In this document: positions 8,134 to 12,343 of the stretch, piece by piece
Position numbering within the stretch: position 1 is the first letter of the stretch
Layout of the letters: every line of letters starts with the position of its first letter
Source of the DNA: Lentisphaeria bacterium UBA7640
GTDB taxonomy: Bacteria; Verrucomicrobiota; Lentisphaeria; Victivallales; Victivallaceae
NCBI GenBank assembly: GCA_002483765.1
Contig: DLIO01000096.1
Coordinates: 1-12,343, forward strand
DNA: 12,343 nucleotides
Direction of reading: 5' to 3'
The notes under the pieces: generated by a model
What the model saw: the letters and a program-made list of their open reading frames with translations, nothing else
Told to the model about the DNA's origin: nothing
Databases searched by the model: none
Made by a program: the position numbers and the translations under genes

Positions 8134-8874
8134 TTAATCTCTAGCCCTAGTCATACGTCTTTCAACCGATTGGCCTTTATTTGTGTTTATCTCATTGCGC
8201 TTGAAATGGTTGACATTGCCACCTATCGAAAGAAAATTTGCACCGTTTGAATGTAAAGGGTTAAAACCCCACATACCATACGAAGTCCAATTGCCATAAC
8301 CAAGAAAAGGGCAACCGTACGCATTATTTACGACTGGCCCAGTGTCTGCAACGGCAAAAGTATCAGGCGCGACCTTTCCTATTTTTAGATGCGGAAGAAA
8401 AGTAGACTCCCCACCTGCAACATCTGATCCGAACCCGTTGGTCATATTATTAAAGCCATAGTTGATAGTATTTGACATTGATGCTGGTGATTCAACTCCA
8501 TGAGTGTTAGCAGGACAATCATAAACTGTTCCAAACCATTTCGCTGACGCAGCATTTGTCACTACTTTTCCTTCATAGCCAACATATTGACCTACTACGT
8601 CACGAGCATACCAGTAGCTGTAAGTTCCAGGAGCAAGGACTGAATACTGATTCACAGTTGGAATATAATCATCACTATCAGTTATATATTGCAACAACCC
8701 CACACCAATCTGTTTGAGATTTGATATGCATTTTATTTCTTTAGCCTTGTCGCGAGCTTTATTTAGTACTGGTAATAACATACCAGCCAAAATCGCGATG
8801 ATCGCAATTACAATCAAGAGCTCAATTAAAGTGAAGCCTCTAACCATCAACGACTTACATCTTTTAATCTTCAT
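8134..8874 (-). CDS. Prepilin-type N-terminal cleavage/methylation protein (pseudopilin-like)
   Basis: The product of about 246 residues opens with a 13-residue leader, then RG followed by FTLIELLIVIAIIAILAGML, the textbook type IV prepilin processing site: Gly at -1, Phe at +1, Glu at +5 and a long hydrophobic helix. KARDKAKEIKCISNLKQIG and, near the C-terminus, HSNGANFLSIGGNVNHF match the H-X-G-G protein type that is abundant in Lentisphaerota and relatives. It is expected to be cut by prepilin peptidase and displayed or used in a type II-like secretion assembly. Start choice is open: ATG 8874 has AGAGAGGT eight nt upstream, while ATG 8952 has an equally good AGAGAGGT at seven nt and would add 26 residues rich in charge. 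The short form fits family leaders better. The glycosidase-like gene follows closely, suggesting a shared transcript and a role at the cell surface with that enzyme. Confidence 0.88.
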   Translation of the reverse strand: MKIKRCKSLMVRGFTLIELLIVIAIIAILAGMLLPVLNKARDKAKEIKCISNLKQIGVGLLQYITDSDDYIPTVNQYSVLAPGTYSYWYARDVVGQYVGYEGKVVTNAASAKWFGTVYDCPANTHGVESPASMSNTINYGFNNMTNGFGSDVAGGESTFLPHLKIGKVAPDTFAVADTGPVVNNAYGCPFLGYGNWTSYGMWGFNPLHSNGANFLSIGGNVNHFKRNEINTNKGQSVERRMTRARD

Positions 8875-8994
8875 CGATTTTACCTCTCTTTCCAAATCAT
8901 ACGTGAAGTCTTTATTTGCACTGTTTTCTTTTTTTAATTCATGATACAACATTTGCACACCTCTCTTTTAGTTTGTTAATTTGGTACCGGAAAC

Positions 8995-9033
8995 GTAATA
9001 ATTTAGTGTTAAAAAGTTGACTTTTTAACCATT
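8995..9033 (-). promoter_or_regulatory. Copy 3 of the repeated promoter-like element, with a perfect palindrome
   Basis: This is the best-preserved copy. Positions 9008-9016 (GTTAAAAAG) and 9021-9029 (CTTTTTAAC) are perfect inverted repeats around a 4-base centre, and the minus strand offers TTAAAA, 17 nt, TAAATT as a sigma-70-like promoter overlapping the palindrome. The pseudopilin start codons lie 42 nt (8952) or 120 nt (8874) downstream. The position of the palindrome within the promoter would suit an operator; the cognate protein is unknown. Confidence 0.5.
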
Positions 9034-9083
9034 TTATTTTTATTTTTCAAGACCGATTGTCTTTGAGTAATTTCCCTCGCCAT
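9009..9083 (-). other. Possible 24-codon leader peptide frame inside R3
   Basis: An ATG at 9083 has GGAGAGATT immediately upstream and reads MAREITQRQSVLKNKNKMVK, then KSTF and a stop within the palindrome of copy 3. The ATG lies in the 3' arm of the conserved hairpin, with the ribosome binding site in its loop. R1 has a related start (MAEKIIQRQ) but without the ribosome binding site and with a longer frame. If the promoter is at 8995-9033 this frame would not be on that transcript, so expression would need readthrough from lacI. Low confidence. Confidence 0.2.
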
Positions 9084-9230
9084 AATCTCTCCGAAAATGT
9101 TATGGTTGTGTTTTAGGAAAATTTATTGTGATTTTTTATATAGGAAGTCAATTCACTGAAAATATTATTTTTCAAGCCTGCATGCTTGAGAGATTTTCTA
9201 TGTCATAATAATACCTATCTTTTTTTAAAC

Positions 9231-10196
9231 TTACGCTGAATCCCTTATAATTAATTCTGGTTTTATTAGAATTGACTCGGACGAATTATCGTATATCTTG
9301 CCGATTAATTTTTGTACCGCCAATTTACCAACTATGTCAAATGGTTGTGAGATAGTGGTCAAAGCTGGACGAACATACTGCGATAGGTATTGGTCATCAT
9401 AACCGATTATCAAAACATCTTTACCAATCGCAATATTATTACGTTGAAATTCACATAGCGCAACAACAGCATCTTTATCGCATGGTAAAAACATACCAAC
9501 GGGATATTTTTTTATACTTTTTACTTTTTCGATTATGTCATCTAAAGAGTCATAAATCGTAACAGTTTGCTCCGCTTTTCGAATAGTATCAACAAATCCT
9601 GATATTCGTTCGGGGATATTCTTATACAATCGTGTGATAAATTGTTTTACCTCGTGTTTTAATAAATGTTCTGCAACCAATTTTCCGCCATGATAGTTAT
9701 CAACGCTGACCGAAGTATAGCTAAGCCCCTGCTCGCCGCCTTCGACAATGACTATTTTCCCGTCATTTTTTTGATATTCGAGAATGACAGCTTCAGCGTC
9801 TGTATCTAGTTTGAAATATGGATAAGTGATAATTCCACAGTTTTTAGCTCTTTGAGAACGTTCAATAAATTCAAGATAACTGTTTTTGGTGACATCAAAG
9901 TAAAATGCTAGCGGGAAATTATTTTTGTCAGCTTCCTCCGAAATACCTTTCATTAATTTTGCCGATAACGTATCGGTTCTAAGTGGCAGAAAACAACCGA
10001 TTACCGAGTTTTGTCCACGTTTAAGGAATTCAGCATTGCGATTTGGCCGATACCCCATGCGTTTTGCCACCTTCCGGATATGTTCCTTGGTGGAGTCCGC
10101 TGTCCGCGTATCTTTATGAGGATTAAGACTTAATGCTCGCGAAACGACCGCTACTGAAAATCCTGCCTCTTCTGCTATTTCTGCTAATTTTATCAT
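9231..10196 (-). CDS. LacI-family transcriptional regulator (321 aa)
   Basis: The ATG at 10196 follows AAGGATAA. Residues 1-60 form the LacI helix-turn-helix and hinge: IAEEAGFSVAVVSRALSLN, then IRKVAKRMGYRPNRNAEFLK with the hinge-helix Leu. The spacer between the helices is a few residues longer than usual (PHKDTRTADSTKE). Residues about 62-320 are a periplasmic-binding-protein-like sugar-sensing domain, with VIGCFLP, SVDNYHGGKLVAEHLL, VLIIGYDDQYLSQYVRPAL and TTISQPFD as recognisable blocks. Family members bind a palindromic operator with a central CG and release or bind it on sensing a sugar or sugar phosphate. The perfect palindrome at 10222-10237, overlapping the likely transcription start, implies autoregulation. 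The glycosidase genes downstream on the same strand are the likely regulon, but no second copy of that operator is seen in the window. Confidence 0.93.
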   Translation of the reverse strand: MIKLAEIAEEAGFSVAVVSRALSLNPHKDTRTADSTKEHIRKVAKRMGYRPNRNAEFLKRGQNSVIGCFLPLRTDTLSAKLMKGISEEADKNNFPLAFYFDVTKNSYLEFIERSQRAKNCGIITYPYFKLDTDAEAVILEYQKNDGKIVIVEGGEQGLSYTSVSVDNYHGGKLVAEHLLKHEVKQFITRLYKNIPERISGFVDTIRKAEQTVTIYDSLDDIIEKVKSIKKYPVGMFLPCDKDAVVALCEFQRNNIAIGKDVLIIGYDDQYLSQYVRPALTTISQPFDIVGKLAVQKLIGKIYDNSSESILIKPELIIRDSA

Positions 10197-10221
10197 TTAT
10201 CCTTAATACCATTTTATTCTT

Positions 10222-10237
10222 GAGATAACGTTATCTC
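10222..10237. promoter_or_regulatory. LacI-type operator, perfect 16-bp palindrome
   Basis: GAGATAACGTTATCTC is fully self-complementary with the central CG step typical of LacI-family operators. It lies 25 nt before the lacI start codon and 7 nt after the -10 box, so the bound repressor would cover the transcription start. Operator identity is inferred; the regulator encoded next to it is the obvious candidate. Confidence 0.75.
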
Positions 10238-10244
10238 TTTTTAT

Positions 10245-10272
10245 ATTATAACGTAAAAAATAAAATTTGCAA
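10245..10272 (-). promoter_or_regulatory. Sigma-70-like promoter of lacI
   Basis: On the minus strand TTGCAA (10272-10267), a 16-nt spacer and a consensus TATAAT (10250-10245) precede the operator. The predicted start is near 10238, giving a leader of about 40 nt. This is the best promoter match noticed in the window. Confidence 0.7.
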
Positions 10273-10417
10273 GCGTTTTTTGAAAAGAAATAAAAAACTT
10301 AATCCCACCAAGAGAACTGAAAAGGTAGAAAATTAATGGATCTACAAAACGTCTGCTCTAGCTTTTATTTTCCCATATTATTACTCAAAACTAGCGATCA
10401 TTAGAGGTTGGAGCTCG

Positions 10418-10579
10418 TTATTTTGTCGTTTCTACCCCCCCCTGTGGCTCTGCAATCATCATGCCGAATGACACGTGCTGGGGCTTATAATGCTTATGTT
10501 TCTTGAAGTCAACATCAAAGGCTTGGCCTTGTTTTGTGGTTTTCTTGGCGTTAATGTATAGCTTAGTAGTTTTAATATT
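10418..10579 (-). pseudogene. Start-less reading frame with a C8 run, possible gene remnant
   Basis: The gap between lacI and the plus-strand genes (10197-10594) contains a minus-strand frame of 53 codons between two stops. It reads KLYINAKKTTKQGQAFDVDF, then KKHKHYKPQHVSFGMMIAEP, then QGGVETTK. Its composition is more gene-like and GC-richer than the surrounding spacer, but it has no usable start upstream and I do not recognise it. Eight consecutive C on the plus strand (10435-10442) fall inside it, a slippage-prone run. It may be the 3' remnant of a gene, or the apparent coding character may be chance. Between 10273 and 10417 I see nothing else. Confidence 0.3.
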
Positions 10580-10594
10580 TCATGGAGTGTGATT

Positions 10595-11233
10595 ATGGCT
10601 AAACGCGACGATTATATCAGTGACAACTTGATTCATGCACGGGAACGGCTCAAAGCATATCAACAATCACTGGAAGTAAATATAACACCAGAAAACTCCA
10701 CCGAACACGAAACTAAAGAAGAGCAAACTCGAGCTATGCCAGCCGAAGAACCCAAATTCCCGCCAATTGGGGAAAAACAATTTGAGAATTACCACAATGC
10801 CCGGCGAGAGTCGCTGAGAAAACTGAATGAGTTTTCTATTTTATTAGAAGCAAAGCGCGAGATAATGGCGAATAACTGTGCGGAGGCAGCTCAACTTCAG
10901 AACATGTTTGAACAGTTGAGTCATGAATTGAACGAATTGCCTAACAGTTTGGATGAACTCAATAACTATCCTGAGAAGTTCGAAGAATATCGGCAGCACA
11001 ATGAACAGGCACGATTAATGTTGATGCGACATTCATTGGCAGTAAAAAGATTATTAGAAAATGATCCGAGAGCTGTAGCAAACAATATTTCGATTGTTCA
11101 TGAAGTCGCGTCACTGACTTTCTATCAACTTTTTCGGCTTGGTTTTGGTGTGTTTTTACCGTTAATTTTCAGCTTGATTGTGGCGGCTTTGGCAATAGGA
11201 GCCGCTATTATAATGACCATGGGCGGAATATGA
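10595..11233 (+). CDS. Membrane-anchored coiled-coil protein, unknown function
   Basis: I start at ATG 10595 because GGAG lies seven nt upstream; a GTG two codons earlier is in frame but too close to it. The 212-residue product has a polar, charged N-terminal part with an acidic stretch (about 35-55), a long helical segment likely to form coiled coil (about 60-160, rich in Glu, Leu, Arg and Asn), and one strong C-terminal hydrophobic segment (about 180-208, GVFLPLIFSLIVAALAIGAA). This gives a tail-anchored layout with the bulk probably in the cytoplasm. I do not recognise a family. It is co-transcribed with the next gene through an ATGA overlap. Confidence 0.75.
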   Translation: MAKRDDYISDNLIHARERLKAYQQSLEVNITPENSTEHETKEEQTRAMPAEEPKFPPIGEKQFENYHNARRESLRKLNEFSILLEAKREIMANNCAEAAQLQNMFEQLSHELNELPNSLDELNNYPEKFEEYRQHNEQARLMLMRHSLAVKRLLENDPRAVANNISIVHEVASLTFYQLFRLGFGVFLPLIFSLIVAALAIGAAIIMTMGGI

Positions 11234-11427
11234 AGAACCCCTATAGTTCCAATAAACGGAGAAAGCGCCCTAATCCAATACGCATATATTCGCGAACTGC
11301 CAGTTTTACGCGCATTGCTGGCTTCACCGCGACTTCTGGTGAAAGCGAGACTAGTAAAACCCGCGTCACTAGCATTGTTATCGTTGTCCTAATTCTGTTT
11401 ACTGGATGCTGGTTTATATTTTTCTAG
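11230..11427 (+). CDS. Small membrane protein, 65 aa, unknown function
   Basis: The ATG overlaps the stop codon of the upstream gene (ATGA at 11230-11233), so translation is probably coupled; no separate strong ribosome binding site is seen. The N-terminal 25 residues are strongly basic (SNKRRKRPNPIRIYSR), followed by a polar middle and a single C-terminal hydrophobic helix (VTSIVIVVLILFTGCWFIFF) that ends the protein. Like its upstream partner it is tail-anchored by one helix, so the two may associate in the membrane. No family assignment. The overlap and clean architecture argue that it is real despite its size. Confidence 0.6.
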   Translation: MKNPYSSNKRRKRPNPIRIYSRTASFTRIAGFTATSGESETSKTRVTSIVIVVLILFTGCWFIFF

Positions 11428-11495
11428 TAAGTTGCAAAAAAAGCTAAACACAATACAATTTTCATTTAGTACCGCCGTTATATTAGTCAACAAAA

Positions 11496-11516
11496 TGCAA
11501 TTGACAATCAATTGCA
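11496..11516. promoter_or_regulatory. Perfect 9-bp inverted repeat before the secreted charged protein
   Basis: TGCAATTGA and TCAATTGCA flank a 3-base centre, ending 9 nt before the GGAGG ribosome binding site at 11526. It could be an operator or a 5' leader hairpin that influences translation of the next gene. No T-run follows, so it is not a terminator for the upstream genes. Confidence 0.45.
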
Positions 11517-11537
11517 AAAACAACTGGAGGTAGAGCT

Positions 11538-12128
11538 ATGATTTCCAAGTACGCAATGATGATGGTCGGAGCCGGCATGATCGGTTTGGCAACTGTTGCA
11601 TCCGCTAATGAAGGAGCGGCAACATCAGAAAAAAAAGAAAGACCAAACCGCGAAAAAATGGTTCAGCGTGCTCGCAAGGGTCAAGCTAATGAAGGAATCC
11701 GCGAGGCTCAAGGTGAGTTAATGAAACTCGTCCACAGCTATAACCAAACTAAAGACCAAGACAAAGAAAAAAGCGCGAAAACCCTTGAAGAGATCAAAGT
11801 CCAAATTGCTAAAACACAGGAATTGAGACTCAAAGGAGCCGAAAAACGCATCGAAGAAATGAAAGCTAAAAACACTGAAAACAGCGATGAAAAGCAGGGA
11901 AAAAGAATCAATATGGCCGAAAAACGTTTGGAAAAAATGAAGGCCGTACAAGCAGAAAATGGCGCAAAAATATTAAAAGCGATTGAGGAAGGGAATTATC
12001 CTCCAAAATCAAATCGCGCCGAAGGTAACCGTAAAGGAAAGAAAGACCAGAAAAAGTCTGGCAAACCTGAAAAGACTCCAGAAGTTGATAAAGCAGCCAA
12101 AACTGAAGACGCCAACGACGAAGAATAA
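11538..12128 (+). CDS. Secreted, highly charged helical protein (196 aa)
   Basis: A strong GGAGG lies seven nt before the ATG. Residues 1-23 are a signal peptide with a clear ASA cleavage motif (GMIGLATVASA, then NEGAA). The mature protein is almost all Lys, Glu, Ala, Arg and Gln. Two similar segments, EKRIEEMKAKNTEN (about 101-115) and EKRLEKMKAVQAEN (about 127-141), suggest an internal repeat within a long helix or coiled coil. The last 40 residues are a disordered Lys/Asp/Glu tail. I do not recognise the family; an export-localised structural or chaperone-like role is only a guess. It has its own leader and a strong terminator, so it is probably a single-gene unit. Confidence 0.75.
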   Translation: MISKYAMMMVGAGMIGLATVASANEGAATSEKKERPNREKMVQRARKGQANEGIREAQGELMKLVHSYNQTKDQDKEKSAKTLEEIKVQIAKTQELRLKGAEKRIEEMKAKNTENSDEKQGKRINMAEKRLEKMKAVQAENGAKILKAIEEGNYPPKSNRAEGNRKGKKDQKKSGKPEKTPEVDKAAKTEDANDEE

Positions 12129-12159
12129 AAGCTTAGCGTCTTAAGTTTCCCATCTCCAA

Positions 12160-12197
12160 GGCGACGGAACAATTTATGTTCCGTCGCCATTTTTATT
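12160..12197 (+). terminator. Rho-independent terminator
   Basis: GGCGACGGAAC (12160-12170) pairs perfectly with GTTCCGTCGCC (12178-12188) around a 7-nt AT loop, followed by ATTTTTATT. It lies 31 nt after the stop codon of the secreted charged protein. Confidence 0.93.
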
Positions 12198-12343
12198 GGA
12201 GAATGTTGAATATTGAATGGACTGACACGGACGTAGTGGACGTAGCGAACGGGATAAAAAACCTCTCCCTTACTTTTTTGTGTCTTTCGTGTTTTTCGTG
12301 GTTAGATATCCCGTTCCAACTCTCCAATTCTCCAATTCTCCAA
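12196..12343. repeat. Nested inverted repeats with short tandem repeats, no gene
   Basis: TTGGAGAAT (12196-12204) is the reverse complement of ATTCTCCAA at the window edge (12335-12343), and GAACGGGATA (12247-12256) of TATCCCGTTC (12307-12316). Inside are two tandem GGACGTAG[TC] units (12229-12246) and, at the right end, three 8-bp units of YTCTCCAA (12320-12343). A TTTCGTG/TTTTCGTG direct repeat lies at about 12287-12300. The element may continue beyond the window. Candidates are a small non-autonomous mobile element or a foldable intergenic repeat. Confidence 0.6.

Larger units (their letters stand above)
8995..9209 (-). repeat. Duplicated leader R3 (homologous to 254-462)
   Basis: This spans nearly the whole gap between the 3' end of lacI and the pseudopilin gene and aligns throughout with R1. 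The conserved hairpin CCATAA-N14-TTATGG is at 9080-9105, with the loop length identical in the two copies. A 6-bp inverted repeat TCAAGC/GCTTGA (9172-9189) is unique to this copy. The frame that is open in R1 has several stops here. Confidence 0.75.

Noticed and set aside
9172..9189. TCAAGC/GCTTGA hairpin after lacI as a terminator
   Set aside because: The stem is only 6 bp and on the lacI strand it is followed by A-rich, not T-rich, sequence; the other leader copy does not keep it.
11718..12190. Minus-strand frames rich in Phe opposite the secreted charged protein
   Set aside because: They are the complement of Lys/Glu-rich codons, and one runs through the terminator stem.
12320..12343. Short repeats at the right edge as the start of a CRISPR array
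   Set aside because: The units are 8 bp, directly adjacent and without spacers.

Overview
The window looks like an accessory polysaccharide- or glycan-degradation island from a low-GC member of the Lentisphaerota (Victivallales-like). This is inferred from the gene mix: a prepilin-type N-terminal cleavage/methylation protein of the kind hugely expanded in Lentisphaerota, Verrucomicrobiota and Planctomycetota, a LacI-family regulator, large secreted LamG-containing glycoside-hydrolase-like proteins, and SGNH and EEP hydrolases. No rRNA or tRNA was seen, so the placement rests on gene style only.

Minus-strand block (read right to left, 10272 to 1): a well-formed promoter and a perfect 16-bp operator lead into a LacI-type regulator. 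A roughly 210-bp non-coding leader follows, then a pseudopilin-like gene, a 1196-residue secreted glycosidase-like protein, and a 623-residue protein of a sugar-active family. After these comes a decayed patch holding a broken EEP-family remnant and a broken copy of the first codons of the gene at the left edge. Next is an SGNH (GDSL) hydrolase whose signal peptide lies in another frame, and finally the 5' end of a secreted LamG-like protein that leaves the window. The 210-bp leader occurs again before the left-edge gene, and its promoter-proximal 40 bp occur a third time before the SGNH gene. The island therefore seems to have grown by duplicating a promoter/leader module, with later decay. 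A plausible working model is LacI-type sensing of a sugar, export or surface display involving the pseudopilin, and extracellular breakdown by the large enzymes.

Divergent intergenic region (10197-10594): it carries the lacI control region and, further right, a short minus-strand reading frame without a start that contains a run of eight C, probably a gene remnant.

Plus-strand block (10595-12128): a membrane-anchored coiled-coil protein, a 65-residue membrane protein translationally coupled to it by an ATGA overlap, and a separate secreted highly charged helical protein preceded by a perfect inverted repeat. A strong rho-independent terminator closes this block. The last 150 bp hold nested inverted repeats and short tandem repeats with no gene.

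The most interesting unexplained items are the three-copy promoter element with its palindromic core and associated duplicated leader, the frame-split SGNH gene, the unclassified giant glycosidase-like protein, and the nested repeat structure at the right edge.
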